Assembly: GCF_003319095.1 (NCBI RefSeq)
Contig: NZ_QOHI01000001.1
Location: 62,001 to 126,000 of the forward strand
Direction: 5' to 3'
From: Blastococcus sp. TBT05-19
GTDB taxonomy: Bacteria > Actinomycetota > Actinomycetes > Mycobacteriales > Geodermatophilaceae
Length of the DNA: 64,000 bases
How positions within the stretch are numbered: position 1 is the stretch's first letter; each line of letters opens with the position of its first letter. Both the position numbers and the translations under genes were made by a program. The notes under the pieces were generated by a model, which made no database searches, was not told where the DNA came from, and saw only the letters and a program-made list of their open reading frames with translations. Positions 20,581-29,266 of the stretch are shown here, piece by piece.

Positions 20581-21480
20581 GGCGAGGCCGCGGACGGTGC
20601 GGGCGGGCGGGCGGGTGCCCTGGATGGAGGCGACCATGTCCAGCGTCTGCCGGGTCGCCGCCACGTCGTGCACGCGGAACACCCGCGCGCCGAGCCAGGC
20701 GCTCACCGCCGTCGCCGCCAGCGTGCCGGTGAGCCGCTCCTCGAGGGGGACGTCGAGGGTCTCGCCGACGAAGTCCTTGTTCGACAGCGCCATCAGCACC
20801 GGCCAGCCGGTCGCCACCAGCTCGCCGAGGCGCCGGGTGGCCTCCAGCGAGTGCCGGGTGTTCTTCCCGAAGTCGTGGCCCGGGTCGACCATCACCCGCT
20901 CGCGGTCCACGCCCGCGGCGACGGCGGCCTCGGCCAGCGCCGTCGTGCGGGTGACGATGTCGGCGACGACGTCGTCGTAGGTGACCCGGTGCGGCCGGGT
21001 GCGCGGGGGCAGCCCGCCGGCGTGCGTGCACACGAGCCCCGCACCCGCCTCGGCGGCGACGGACGCCAGCTCCGGGTCCACCCCGCCCCAGGCGTCGTTC
21101 ACGATGTCGGCTCCGGCGGCCAGCACCTCGCGCGCGACGGAGGCCCGCCAGGTGTCGATCGAGATCGGCAGCGCGGGGTGCGCGGCGCGGATGGCGGCCA
21201 CCAGGTCGACGGTGCGGCGCACCTCCTCGGCGGGGGAGACCTCCTCGCCGGGCGCGGCCTTCACGCCGCCGACGTCGACCATGTCCGCGCCCTCGGCCAC
21301 CACCTGGTCCACCCGGTCGACGGCGGCGGCCAGCTCGAAGGTGGCGCCGCGGTCGTAGAACGAGTCGGGGGTGCGGTTGACGATCGCCATGACCACGAAC
21401 CGGCCGTCGGGCACGTCGAGGGCCCCCAGTCGCAGCAACCCGTTCCCCGTCCGATCGTGGTGTGTGGTGGAGTCAGCCAA
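20578..21480 (-). CDS. folP2: Dihydropteroate synthase paralogue, FolP2 type
   Basis: A 300-aa (from TTG 21480) TIM-barrel protein of the dihydropteroate synthase family. It keeps MAIVNRTPDSFYDRG and SIDTWRASVA, but the pterin loop reads VDVGGVKAAPGEEVS instead of the GGESTRPG of active enzymes, and it has GLVCTHAGGLPPRTRPHRV and ALSNKDFVGETL, as in mycobacterial FolP2. FolP2 proteins are known not to replace FolP1 in folate synthesis. The real function is unresolved. A TTG at 21438 with GGGGAACGGG before it is an alternative start. The divergent MaoC gene begins only 28 bases from 21480, so the shorter form leaves more promoter space. Confidence 0.85.
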   Translation of the reverse strand: MADSTTHHDRTGNGLLRLGALDVPDGRFVVMAIVNRTPDSFYDRGATFELAAAVDRVDQVVAEGADMVDVGGVKAAPGEEVSPAEEVRRTVDLVAAIRAAHPALPISIDTWRASVAREVLAAGADIVNDAWGGVDPELASVAAEAGAGLVCTHAGGLPPRTRPHRVTYDDVVADIVTRTTALAEAAVAAGVDRERVMVDPGHDFGKNTRHSLEATRRLGELVATGWPVLMALSNKDFVGETLDVPLEERLTGTLAATAVSAWLGARVFRVHDVAATRQTLDMVASIQGTRPPARTVRGLA

Positions 21481-21508
21481 CCAGACCGTGCACGAGGAGG
21501 CAGAGCTG

Positions 21509-21970
21509 ATGGCGCAGACGACGGCGGACGGCGTCGAGGGGGTCCAGGGCCTGGTCGGCCAGCACCTGGGCTACAGCGACTGGGTCGAGGTGACCCAGGA
21601 GCAGGTGGACCAGTTCGCCGAGGCGACCGGTGACCACCAGTGGATCCACGTGGACCCGGAGCGCGCGAAGAAGGAGAGCCCGTTCGGCGGCCCGATCGCC
21701 CACGGCTACCTGACGCTGTCGCTGCTGCCGTCGCTGGTGCCGCAGATCGTGGAGATCAGCGGGTTCCGGATGGGCGTCAACTACGGCACCGAGAAGGTGC
21801 GCTTCCCCTCGCCGGTGCCCGTGGGCGCCCGGGTGCGGGCCGGCGCCACGATGGAGGCCGCGACCCCGTTCGAGGGCGGCGTCCAGATGAGCCTGACGGT
21901 GACCGTGGAGATCGAGGGCGGCAGCAAGCCGGCGATGGTCGCCACCGTCGTCTACCGCCGCTACCTGTAG
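21509..21970 (+). CDS. MaoC-family enoyl-CoA hydratase
   Basis: A 153-aa single hotdog-domain hydratase. The hydratase 2 signature FAEATGDHQWIHVD provides the catalytic Asp and His, followed by SPFGGPIAHGYLTLSLL. Such proteins add water to R-specific enoyl-CoA, as homodimers. It is a close paralogue of the gene at 55127: the signature block and the MGVNYG..KVRFPSPVPVGARVR block are nearly identical. ATG 21509 was chosen because the preceding GAGGAGGCAGAGCTG gives a good ribosome site. It is divergent from folP2 and followed directly by a 36-base palindrome. Confidence 0.88.
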   Translation: MAQTTADGVEGVQGLVGQHLGYSDWVEVTQEQVDQFAEATGDHQWIHVDPERAKKESPFGGPIAHGYLTLSLLPSLVPQIVEISGFRMGVNYGTEKVRFPSPVPVGARVRAGATMEAATPFEGGVQMSLTVTVEIEGGSKPAMVATVVYRRYL

Positions 21971-21973
21971 CCA

Positions 21974-22009
21974 CCCGAGGGGCCAAAATGGCCATTTTGG
22001 CCCCTCGGG
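21974..22009. terminator. Perfect 36-base palindrome (ATGGCCAT-centred family), terminator-like
   Basis: CCCGAGGGGCCAAAATGG and its exact reverse complement, with no loop. Between the convergent MaoC and hydrolase genes, four bases after the MaoC stop. Related elements are at 34257, 57937 and 61007. Confidence 0.7.
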
Positions 22010-22016
22010 GGCGGGT

Positions 22017-23282
22017 TCAGGTGACGATGGCCTGGTTGACCAGCTGGCGCAGGTAGTTGCGCACCGGCAGCGTGCTCGAGGGCAGCAGCTGCGTGTAGAA
22101 GGTGACGGTCAGGTCTTCGACCGGGTCCACGTAGAACGCCGTCGACGCCGCCCCGCCCCAGCTGTAGTCGCCCACGTTCGTGACGACGCCGTAGCGCACC
22201 GGGTCGATGACCATCGAGAACCCCAGCCCGAAGCCCACACCGCGCAGCGGGGTCTCGGCGAACAGCGGCCGGCCCGAGGTCTCCAGGTCCTGGCCGCCGG
22301 GCAGGTGGTTGCGCAGCATGTGCGCCAGCGTGCGCGGGCCCAGCAGCCGGCCGCCGTCGTAGGAGCCGCCGCGGCGCAGCATCTCCACGAAGCGCAGGTA
22401 GTCCCCGGCGGTGGAGACCAGCCCGCCGCCGCCGGACAGGAACGCCGGCTTGCCGTGCGCGGCCTCGCCCATGGCGTCGAGCGGCGCGAAACCGGTCGCC
22501 GCGCCCCCGGGCTGCCCGGGCACGGCGGCGTAGAGCCGGGCGAGGGAGTCGACGTCGTCGTCGGGCCGGAGCCCGAAGGACGTGTCGGTCATGCCGAGCG
22601 GACCGAAGATCCGGTCGGCGAAGAACTCGTCCAGCGGCTGCCCGGAGACGACCTCGACCAGCCGGCCCAGGACGTCGGTGGAGACGCCGTAGTTCCACTC
22701 GCTGCCCGGCTGGAACAGCAGCGGCATCGAGGCCCACTGGCGGCAGACCTCGGCGGAGTCGGCGCCCGGGGGCGTGCCCCACTCGTGGCCACGTGCGCGG
22801 TAGATCGCGTCGGGCACGGTCGCCCGGTGGAAGCCGTAGGTCAGCCCCGACATGTGGCTGAGCAGGTGCCAGACCCGGATCGGCTCCATCAGCGGCTCGG
22901 TGATCGGCTTCTGGTCCGAGCCGGCCACGTAGACGCGGGTCTCGGCGAACTCCGGGAGCCAGCGGGAGATCGGGTCGGTGAGCTGGAAGGCGCCCTCCTC
23001 GTACAGCATCATCGCCGCGACCGAGGTGACCGGCTTGGTCATCGAGTAGATGCGCCAGCGGGTGTCGAGCTCGACCGGACGGCCGTTCTCGACGTCCCGG
23101 GAGCCACCGGAGCCGACGTGCACGAGCCGGCCTCGCCGGGCCACGGTGACCAGGAAACCGGGGAGCTGGCCGTCGTCGACGTAGCGGGTCAGCCGCCGGT
23201 CGATCCGGGCCAGCCGGCCGGCGTCCATGCCCACCTCGGCCGGGTCGGTGCTCACCTGCAGAACGCTGCCCACGTCCACCAC
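22017..23282 (-). CDS. Beta-lactamase-fold serine hydrolase (class C-like/esterase)
   Basis: A 421-aa enzyme of the serine beta-lactamase/DD-peptidase fold. The nucleophile motif SxxK is SMTK (IYSMTKPVTSVAAMM) and the YxN-type motif is in WNYGVSTDVLG; the third KTG-like box is replaced by a Gly/Trp segment near YSWGGAAS, as in EstB-type esterases. There is no signal peptide from this start, so it is probably a cytoplasmic esterase or transferase rather than a resistance enzyme. The GTG pair at 23279/23282 is preferred to an ATG at 23339, because the added 19 residues look unlike the family; the start is uncertain. Single-gene unit. Confidence 0.82.
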   Translation of the reverse strand: MVDVGSVLQVSTDPAEVGMDAGRLARIDRRLTRYVDDGQLPGFLVTVARRGRLVHVGSGGSRDVENGRPVELDTRWRIYSMTKPVTSVAAMMLYEEGAFQLTDPISRWLPEFAETRVYVAGSDQKPITEPLMEPIRVWHLLSHMSGLTYGFHRATVPDAIYRARGHEWGTPPGADSAEVCRQWASMPLLFQPGSEWNYGVSTDVLGRLVEVVSGQPLDEFFADRIFGPLGMTDTSFGLRPDDDVDSLARLYAAVPGQPGGAATGFAPLDAMGEAAHGKPAFLSGGGGLVSTAGDYLRFVEMLRRGGSYDGGRLLGPRTLAHMLRNHLPGGQDLETSGRPLFAETPLRGVGFGLGFSMVIDPVRYGVVTNVGDYSWGGAASTAFYVDPVEDLTVTFYTQLLPSSTLPVRNYLRQLVNQAIVT

Positions 23283-23382
23283 TCCGTCCGTTCGATGTCC
23301 CGGACGCCGTCCGCCGCCGGGCGACGCCTCGACCGGCATCCTGACTCACGCCGTTGTGAGCCCGGACACACGGGGTCGGGGC

Positions 23383-23400
23383 GTCCGCCCGGCGGCGGAC
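23383..23400 (-). terminator. Short hairpin downstream of the HU gene
   Basis: GTCCGCC pairs with GGCGGAC around CGGC. A second small inverted repeat, TGATCAG/CTGATCA, lies nearer the HU stop at 23412-23431. Together they probably end HU transcription. Confidence 0.5.
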
Positions 23401-23442
23401 GAGGTGGTGCGTGATCAGACGGTGCTGATCAGGTGCTGAAGA

Positions 23443-23727
23443 TCAGACCGGGACGGAGCTCGCGGCCTTCTTCAGGTTCGAGCCCGCGGTCACCTTGACG
23501 GTGTTGGCGGCCGGGATGTCGATCGACTCACCGGTCTGCGGGTTGCGGCCGGTCCGCGCCGAGCGCTGCGTGCGCTCGACGGTGAGGAGGCCGGAGACGG
23601 CGACCTTCTCGCCGCGGGTGATGGCGTCGACGAGCTCGTCCTGCAGCCCGGCGAGGACGGAGTCCACCGTCGAGGCGGGGACATCGGCGCGCTTGGCGAT
23701 GGCGGAGACCAGTTCGGCCTTGTTCAT
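23443..23727 (-). CDS. HU-family nucleoid protein
   Basis: A 94-aa histone-like DNA-bending protein. The start MNKAELVSAIAKRADV and the DNA-binding arm region GRNPQTGESIDIPAANTVKV are canonical; the arm proline is present in DIPA. It is the short HU form; it lacks the long Lys/Ala-rich tail of mycobacterial HupB and ends KKAASSVPV. It binds DNA as a dimer and compacts the chromosome. The ATG is preceded by GAGGAAGCAC, a strong ribosome site. The upstream 329 bp hold no gene. Confidence 0.95.
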   Translation of the reverse strand: MNKAELVSAIAKRADVPASTVDSVLAGLQDELVDAITRGEKVAVSGLLTVERTQRSARTGRNPQTGESIDIPAANTVKVTAGSNLKKAASSVPV

Positions 23728-24056
23728 GTGCTTCCTCTCGTAGGCGGTGGCGGTGCCAACGTTTCGGCACTCAGCCGGCTCGTTCCCCCCGGTGCGCGGA
23801 GCGCCGGTAGGGGCCCGGGTCGGCGCGCGGGGCGCGCCACGGGCCGGGCATCCAGCCCCCGCGAGGGGGCCGAATCGGGAGGAACGCTGCCATGTCGCCC
23901 GGTCATCTGGCCAGCGGGGGGTCTGCCAGGGGCCGCGGAACACCACGGAGGTCACACGCGTCTCACCCCGGGCGACGCCCGGCCCTGCTGCAGGGGCCCG
24001 CCGCGAGCGTGCGAGCGGAGGGGGGCAGCAGGGTCCTTTCACCTACGGTGGGCGGC
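23728..24056. other. 329-bp intergenic region between HU and aldo/keto reductase genes
   Basis: No credible gene. It should hold the HU promoter and the aldo/keto reductase promoter. Small inverted repeats are visible: CCGGGC-GAC-GCCCGG near 23966, CCCCCGCGAGGGGG near 23858, and a CCTGCTGC/GCAGCAGG pair spanning about 23984-24033 that could fold the leader. Confidence 0.5.
24044..24049 (+). promoter_or_regulatory. Leaderless-type -10 box
   Basis: TACGGT seven bases before ATG 24057 of the aldo/keto reductase gene. Confidence 0.5.
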
Positions 24057-24983
24057 ATGCCGCTGGTCCCTCGCACCGACCTCACCGTCAGCGAGCTCTG
24101 CCTGGGCGGCAACGTCTTCGGCTGGACGGCCGACGAGCCGACGTCCTTCGCGATCCTCGACCGCTACCTGGACGCGACCCCGAGCACGGGAGCGCCGTTC
24201 GTCGACACCGCCGAGATGTACGGCGACGGCCGGTCGGAGCAGATCCTCGGCGCCTGGATGGCCGAGCGCGGCGTCCGCGACCGGTTCGTGGTGGCGACCA
24301 AGGCCTCGCCAGGGGAGAAGGAGCACCCGCTGTCGGCGGCCGAGATCCGCACCGCCGCGGAGCGGTCGCTGCGGAACCTGCGCACCGACGTCATCGACCT
24401 CTACTACGCGCACTACGACGACGACTCGACGCCGCTGGAGGAGACCCTCACCGCGTTCGACGAGCTGGTGCAGGCCGGCAAGGTGCGGCACGTGGCGGCG
24501 TCGAACTACTCGGCGGCACGGCTGACCGAGGCGCTGGGGACGGCGGAGCGCGCGGGCGTCACGGGCTACGTGGCCCTGCAGACGCACTACAACCTGGTCG
24601 AGCGCCCGGCCTTCGAGGCGGAGCTGCGCGACGTCGTCACCACCGCGGGCATGGGCGTGCTGCCCTACTTCGCGCTCGCCAAGGGGTTCCTGACCGGCAA
24701 GTACCGGCGAGGAGAGCGGATCGACTCACCGCGGGCCCAGGGGGCGGCGGCCTACGTCGGGGAGCGCGGCGACCGGGTGCTGGCCGCGCTGGGGGAGGTG
24801 GCCGCCGACCTGGGCGTGCCGATGGCCGCCGTGGCGCTGCGCTGGCTGGCCGACCAGCCGGCCGTCGTCGCCCCGATCGCCAGCGGGCGCTCGGTGGAGC
24901 AGCTGGCCGACCTGCTGCCGATGCAGGACCTGGTGCTCACCGACGAGCAGCGCCGGCGCCTGGACGGGGCCAGCGACAGCTGA
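24057..24983 (+). CDS. Aldo/keto reductase
   Basis: A 308-aa NADPH-dependent TIM-barrel oxidoreductase. The catalytic tetrad is recognisable: Asp and Tyr in FVDTAEMYGDGRSE, Lys in VVATKASPG, and His in YYAHYDDD. The C-terminal cofactor segment VVAPIASGRSVEQLADL is also conserved. It is of the AKR11/AKR12 or YajO-like type, which reduce aldehydes and sugars, with broad and unpredictable substrates. Cytoplasmic, single-gene unit with a leaderless-type promoter, ending in a 13-bp hairpin shared with the DUF1059 gene. Confidence 0.9.
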   Translation: MPLVPRTDLTVSELCLGGNVFGWTADEPTSFAILDRYLDATPSTGAPFVDTAEMYGDGRSEQILGAWMAERGVRDRFVVATKASPGEKEHPLSAAEIRTAAERSLRNLRTDVIDLYYAHYDDDSTPLEETLTAFDELVQAGKVRHVAASNYSAARLTEALGTAERAGVTGYVALQTHYNLVERPAFEAELRDVVTTAGMGVLPYFALAKGFLTGKYRRGERIDSPRAQGAAAYVGERGDRVLAALGEVAADLGVPMAAVALRWLADQPAVVAPIASGRSVEQLADLLPMQDLVLTDEQRRRLDGASDS

Positions 24984-24986
24984 GAG

Positions 24987-25014
24987 CACCCCGGCCCCCG
25001 AGGGGGCCGGGGTG
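24987..25014. terminator. Bidirectional hairpin terminator
   Basis: CACCCCGGCCCCC (24987-24999) pairs with GGGGGCCGGGGTG (25002-25014), a 13-bp perfect stem between two convergent stop codons. Confidence 0.8.
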
Positions 25015-25017
25015 AGC

Positions 25018-25191
25018 TCACGCGGGGCGGATGAGGCTGCGGACGGCGGCCTGCAGCTCCGGGGTGACCTCGGTGACGCCGTGCGCGTGGGCGGCGTGCG
25101 GGCCGACCTGGGCGAAGATGCCGCCCTCGTCGGGGGCGGTGAAGGTGGCGTCGCAGCCGGGGATGACGTCGCCGCAGGCGAAGTGCTTCAT
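25018..25191 (-). CDS. DUF1059 small protein
   Basis: A 57-aa protein. The start MKHFACGDVIPGCDATF with two cysteines seven residues apart, followed by an acidic turn and AHAHGVTEVTPELQAAVRSLI, is the DUF1059 signature. The cysteines and histidines suggest metal or redox chemistry, but no function is established. ATG 25191 has GAGGAGAACCC upstream, a good ribosome site. It lies downstream of the EAL gene in the same direction, but a hairpin (25212-25233) separates them, so it probably has its own promoter or relies on read-through. Confidence 0.85.
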   Translation of the reverse strand: MKHFACGDVIPGCDATFTAPDEGGIFAQVGPHAAHAHGVTEVTPELQAAVRSLIRPA

Positions 25192-25211
25192 GGGTTCTCC
25201 TCGGGGAGTGG

Positions 25212-25233
25212 CCGGCGACCGGGCGGTCGCCGG
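25212..25233 (-). terminator. Hairpin after the EAL gene
   Basis: CCGGCGACC and GGTCGCCGG around a GGGC loop, 11 bases beyond the EAL stop codon; it may end transcription or attenuate the DUF1059 gene. Confidence 0.65.
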
Positions 25234-25243
25234 GGTCGGGGGG

Positions 25244-26344
25244 TCAGCGAGCGGCCCGGGCGGCCGTCGCCAGGTCCTCGATGCGCACCAGGCCCAGCAC
25301 GTGGCCGGTCGGGTCGGTGCAGAGGACGGGATCGAAGCGCTGCGCCGGCGGCCGGACGAGGGCCCGCTGCAGCGCGTCACCGATGTCGGTGGAGGGGTGG
25401 ACCCGCAGGGACACCGGCGCGGTGTAGACCTCGAGGGTCCGGGGGTCGGAGAGCAGCAGCGCCGTCGGCTCGCCCTGCGGACCGACCAGGACCGCGGGCG
25501 GCACGCCGGGGGCGTCGTGCTCGCCCACCACGCACTGGCGCACCGGGCGCAGCAGGCTGGCCACGCTGTCGGTCAGGCGGGCACGGGCCACCTGGGTCCG
25601 CACCAGCGTCTCGACCTCGGGGGCCAGCGGGAGGAAGTCGGGGGAGGGGCGGCCGAACAGCCAGCCCTGGGCCAGCGGGACGCCGAGACGGCTGAACGCG
25701 GCCAGCTCCGCGGGGGTCTCGATGCCCTCGGCCAGCAGCCAGGCGTCGATCTTGCCGGCGAACTCGCCGACCATCTCGGCGAGCGCCACCCGCACCGGGT
25801 CGCTGTCGACGTCGGCCACGAGGGCGCGGTCGAGCTTCACCAGCTGCGGGCGGACGAAGGCCATCTGCTGGAGCCCGGAGTAGCCGCTGCCGGTGTCGTC
25901 GAGCGCGATGAGCGCCCCCCGCGCGCGCAGCGCCTCGGTCTGCCGGCGCAGCGCGTGCAGGTCGTCGACCGGCGTGTGCTCGGTCAGCTCGACGACGACG
26001 CGGCGCAGGTCCTGGCGGCTGGCCAGGGCCTGCTGGACGACGTCGGCACCCAGCAGGTGGGGGCTGACGTTGACGGTCAGGAACGTGTTGCGGGGGAGCC
26101 GGTCGACGACGGCCAGCGCCTTGTGGATGGCGAGGGCCTCGAGCTCCGGGGCGATGCCGGCGTCGGCGGCGGCGGCGAACCAGACGTCAGGGCCGGCGGC
26201 ACCGGGGAAGCGCGCCAGCGCCTCGTACCCGGCGATGCTGGCGTTGGCGAGGTCGACGATCGGCTGGAAGACCAGGGTGAGGTCGTCGGCGTCGGCGAGC
26301 AGGGGTCGGCAGTCGGGGAGCCGGGCCGTCCGCGTGCCGATCAT
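25244..26344 (-). CDS. EAL-domain protein with C-terminal CBS-like pair
   Basis: A 366-aa cytoplasmic protein. The EAL domain (about residues 15-245) has the name motif Glu41-Ala-Leu, NVSP, VVVELTEH, VKLD and LAEGIET, so most metal and substrate residues of a c-di-GMP phosphodiesterase remain. The loop 6 motif is DDTGSGYSG rather than DDFGTGYSS, which may lower activity. The last ~110 residues (VLVGPQGEPTALLLSDP, DPTGHVLGLVRIEDLA) resemble two CBS-like ligand-binding halves. It is divergent from the SpoIIE phosphatase gene (170-bp spacer). Either a working phosphodiesterase or a c-di-GMP receptor. Confidence 0.85.
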   Translation of the reverse strand: MIGTRTARLPDCRPLLADADDLTLVFQPIVDLANASIAGYEALARFPGAAGPDVWFAAAADAGIAPELEALAIHKALAVVDRLPRNTFLTVNVSPHLLGADVVQQALASRQDLRRVVVELTEHTPVDDLHALRRQTEALRARGALIALDDTGSGYSGLQQMAFVRPQLVKLDRALVADVDSDPVRVALAEMVGEFAGKIDAWLLAEGIETPAELAAFSRLGVPLAQGWLFGRPSPDFLPLAPEVETLVRTQVARARLTDSVASLLRPVRQCVVGEHDAPGVPPAVLVGPQGEPTALLLSDPRTLEVYTAPVSLRVHPSTDIGDALQRALVRPPAQRFDPVLCTDPTGHVLGLVRIEDLATAARAAR

Positions 26345-26515
26345 GGGGAAGGCATCGGCCGGCTCCGCCAGGTCCTTGAACCCCCACTTCCGGGCTCCCC
26401 CGGCGGGGTGGGCCCGCCGTGCCGCGCCCGCCGTTCGGGGAGGCGGCCGGTCTCGTGCCAGCATGGAGGCCGACCGCGCCCACCCCGGGAGCGCGAGCCG
26501 GTGGAGGGAGCGTCC

Positions 26516-29266
26516 GTGTCCGCAGCCGATCGCCCCGCCCAGCCGGCGGCCGATCCGCTCACCGACGCGCTGCGCATCGCCGCCGCACGACGGCTGCTGC
26601 TGGAGGTGCCGGGGCCCGCGGCGTTCGACCGGCTGTCCGCGCTGACCGCCCGCGTGCTGGGGGTCGGGCACGCGAAGGTCACGCTCTTCACCGACCACGA
26701 CGTCGTCGTCGGCGGCCACGGGCTGCCCGCGGGCGTCGTGGGCGGACCGGCGCTGCTGACCGGCGCGCTGTCGGCCATCATCGTGCGCCAGGGCGCGCCC
26801 CTGGTGATCCCGGCGGCCGCCGAGGACGAGCGGGTCCACGAGCTGCCCGCGGTCACCTCGGGTCAGGTGCTGTCCTACCTCGGTGCGCCGCTGGTCGCGG
26901 CGTCCGGCCAGGTCGTCGGCGCGCTGGCGGTCTACGACCCCGAGCCGCGCGACTGGTCGGCCGACGCCGCGCAGCTGCTGGAGCAGCTGGCCGCGTCGGT
27001 GGTGGCGGAGCTCGAGCTGTCCGCCGCGCAGTCGGCGGTCGGCACCTCCCGCACCTGGCTGGAGGTGGCCCTCGAGGCCAGCTCCGTCGGCATCTGGGAG
27101 CGCGACCTGCGCACCGAGGTCATCCACTGGGACGACCGGTGCGCCGCCATCTTCGGCCTCGCCTCGGCCGTCGAGCTCAACTCGCTGGACGACGTGCTCG
27201 CCACGCACGTGCACCCCGACGACCACGCCGCGATCGCCGAGGCGATGCGCGTCGCGGTCGAGGAGCGCGGGGACTACACCGTCGAGTTCCGGGCCCTCCG
27301 GGAGGACGGCGCCGTGCGCTGGGTGCTGGGCCGCGGGCGCGTGGTGGCCGACGCGACCGGTGCGCCGGCGCGGGTGCTGGGCACGGCCCTCGACATCACC
27401 GAGGCCCGCGGGAACGCCGAGCAGCGGCTCACCGCCGTCCAGCGCGCCGCCGCCGTCGCCGAGGTGGCCGCGGAGCTGGCGAACGCCGCCCGCATGGGAG
27501 ACCTGGCCGAGGTCGTGCTGCGCGGGGCCCAGGTGCTCGGTGCGCAGTCCAGCGCCCTGTCCATCTTCGACGCCCCCGGCGGCCCGCTGCGCCTGCACAT
27601 GACCCTCAACCTCCTCGCGGCGGTGCGGGAGGAGGACCCGGACCGGCAGGACCTGGCCGACGGCGTCGTCCTCCCGCTGGACGACGCCCTGCCCGCCCAG
27701 CACGTGGCGCGGCACGGCCGCCGGCTGCTGCTCAGCGACATGGCCGCGGCGACCGTGCGCTTCCCCGCGCTGGAGCCGATCGTGGCGCTGCTCGGCCTGC
27801 GCGCCATGGCGGCCATGCCGCTGCGCGTCGAGGGGCGGGTGCTCGGCACCTTCCTCGCCGTGTGGACCGAGGAGCACGAGTTCGTCGGTGACGACATCGA
27901 GGTGCTGGAGGCCCTGGCCGCGCAGATCGCGCTGACCGTCTCGCGGCTGCAGGCCGACGCCGAGCGCGACGCCGCCGTCTCGGCCATGGCCGAGGCCAAC
28001 CAGCGGCTGCGGCTGCTGGCCGAGGCCGGCCGCGTGCTCTCCGGCACGCTGGAGATCGACCAGCAGATCGAGGAGCTCGCCTCGCTCGTCGTCCCCGACC
28101 TCGGGGACTGGTGCTGGATCGTCGTCACCGACGAGGCGGGCCGGCTGCGCGACGTCGCCACCGGCCACCGCGACCCCGCCCGCCGAGCCGAGGTGGAGGA
28201 GTACGTGCGGGCCATGGTCGCGGGGATGACCGAGGACGCCGCCGCCCGCACCGTCACGGCGACCGGCCGGCCGGTGCTCATGCCGGAGATCGACTGGGAC
28301 CACGTGACCAGGGCGCTGCCGGACCCCGCCGTCCGCGAGCGGTTCGCCCGGCTGGGCGCCGGCTCCAGCGTGGTGGTGCCGCTGGTCGCCCGCGGGCAGG
28401 CGCTCGGGGCCATGGGCCTGTTCGCCCGGGAGGATCGCGGCCCGCTCGGCGCGGCCGAGATCGACACCGCCGTCGAGATCGGCCGCCGCGCCGGGTTGGC
28501 GCTGCACCAGGCCCGCCTCTACAGCCAGCAGCGCGACCTCGCCGACGCGCTGCAGCGCAGCATGCTCACCGACCCGCCGCAGCCGGAGCACAGCGAGATC
28601 GTCGTCCGCTACGTGCCGGCCGCGGAGGGCGCCGAGATCGGCGGCGACTGGTACGACGCGTTCCTGCAGCGCGGCGGGACGACCGTCCTGGCGATCGGCG
28701 ACGTGGTCGGGCACGACACCCGCGCCGCCGCGGCCATGGGCCAGGTGCGCGGGCTGCTCCGGGGCATCAGCTACTCCAGCGGCGGCTCACCGGCCGAGGT
28801 GCTCGCCGAGCTCGACCGCGCCGTCCAGGGCCTGGCCCTGAACACGATGGCGACGGCGCTGGTGGCGCAGCTGGAACCCGACCCCGACGACGAGGCGGGC
28901 CGGATGCGGCTGCGCTGGGCGAACGCCGGCCACCCGCCACCGGTCCTGCTGGCCTCCGACGGCAGCGTGGTGCTGCTCGACGGCAAGCAGGCCGACCTGC
29001 TGCTGGGCGTGGCCCCGGAGACCGTCCGCGAGGACCACGTGGCCGTGCTGGCACCCGGGTCGACGGTGCTGCTGCACACCGACGGGCTGGTGGAGCGGCG
29101 CGACCGCGACATCGACGCCGGCACCGAGCAGCTGCTGCAGGTGCTGGGCCAGTGCGCCGGCCTGCCGCTCGGCGAGCTGTGCGACCGCGTGCTGGACCAG
29201 ATGTTCCTGCCCGGCGCGGAGGACGACGTCGCGATCCTCGCCGTCCGCCTCCACCCGGAGGGCTGA
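26516..29266 (+). CDS. GAF/PAS-sensing SpoIIE-type (PP2C) serine phosphatase
   Basis: A 916-aa soluble multi-domain protein. Order: GAF (about 20-160), PAS/PAC (175-300; ASSVGIWERDL, VHPDDHAAI), GAF (305-478), GAF (495-675) and the PP2C-like SpoIIE phosphatase (690-915) with GGDWYDAF (Asp711), GDVVGHD, NAGHPPPVLL, TDGLVERR and DDVAILAVR. All metal-binding aspartates are present. Such proteins dephosphorylate anti-sigma antagonists in partner-switching control of alternative sigma factors. No RsbW- or RsbV-like gene is adjacent. The start is GTG 26516, preceded by GGAGGGAG at five bases; GTG 26501 is an alternative. It is divergent from the EAL gene. Confidence 0.9.
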   Translation: MSAADRPAQPAADPLTDALRIAAARRLLLEVPGPAAFDRLSALTARVLGVGHAKVTLFTDHDVVVGGHGLPAGVVGGPALLTGALSAIIVRQGAPLVIPAAAEDERVHELPAVTSGQVLSYLGAPLVAASGQVVGALAVYDPEPRDWSADAAQLLEQLAASVVAELELSAAQSAVGTSRTWLEVALEASSVGIWERDLRTEVIHWDDRCAAIFGLASAVELNSLDDVLATHVHPDDHAAIAEAMRVAVEERGDYTVEFRALREDGAVRWVLGRGRVVADATGAPARVLGTALDITEARGNAEQRLTAVQRAAAVAEVAAELANAARMGDLAEVVLRGAQVLGAQSSALSIFDAPGGPLRLHMTLNLLAAVREEDPDRQDLADGVVLPLDDALPAQHVARHGRRLLLSDMAAATVRFPALEPIVALLGLRAMAAMPLRVEGRVLGTFLAVWTEEHEFVGDDIEVLEALAAQIALTVSRLQADAERDAAVSAMAEANQRLRLLAEAGRVLSGTLEIDQQIEELASLVVPDLGDWCWIVVTDEAGRLRDVATGHRDPARRAEVEEYVRAMVAGMTEDAAARTVTATGRPVLMPEIDWDHVTRALPDPAVRERFARLGAGSSVVVPLVARGQALGAMGLFAREDRGPLGAAEIDTAVEIGRRAGLALHQARLYSQQRDLADALQRSMLTDPPQPEHSEIVVRYVPAAEGAEIGGDWYDAFLQRGGTTVLAIGDVVGHDTRAAAAMGQVRGLLRGISYSSGGSPAEVLAELDRAVQGLALNTMATALVAQLEPDPDDEAGRMRLRWANAGHPPPVLLASDGSVVLLDGKQADLLLGVAPETVREDHVAVLAPGSTVLLHTDGLVERRDRDIDAGTEQLLQVLGQCAGLPLGELCDRVLDQMFLPGAEDDVAILAVRLHPEG

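Noticed and set aside
22017-23282. Beta-lactamase resistance gene.
   Set aside because: No signal peptide and no KTG box; the EstB-type esterase pattern fits better.
25031-26515. In-frame upstream extension of the SpoIIE phosphatase to nearly twice the flank.
   Set aside because: It would run through the EAL gene on the other strand; the extension is low-complexity His/Gly/Arg text, and a good ribosome site precedes GTG 26516.
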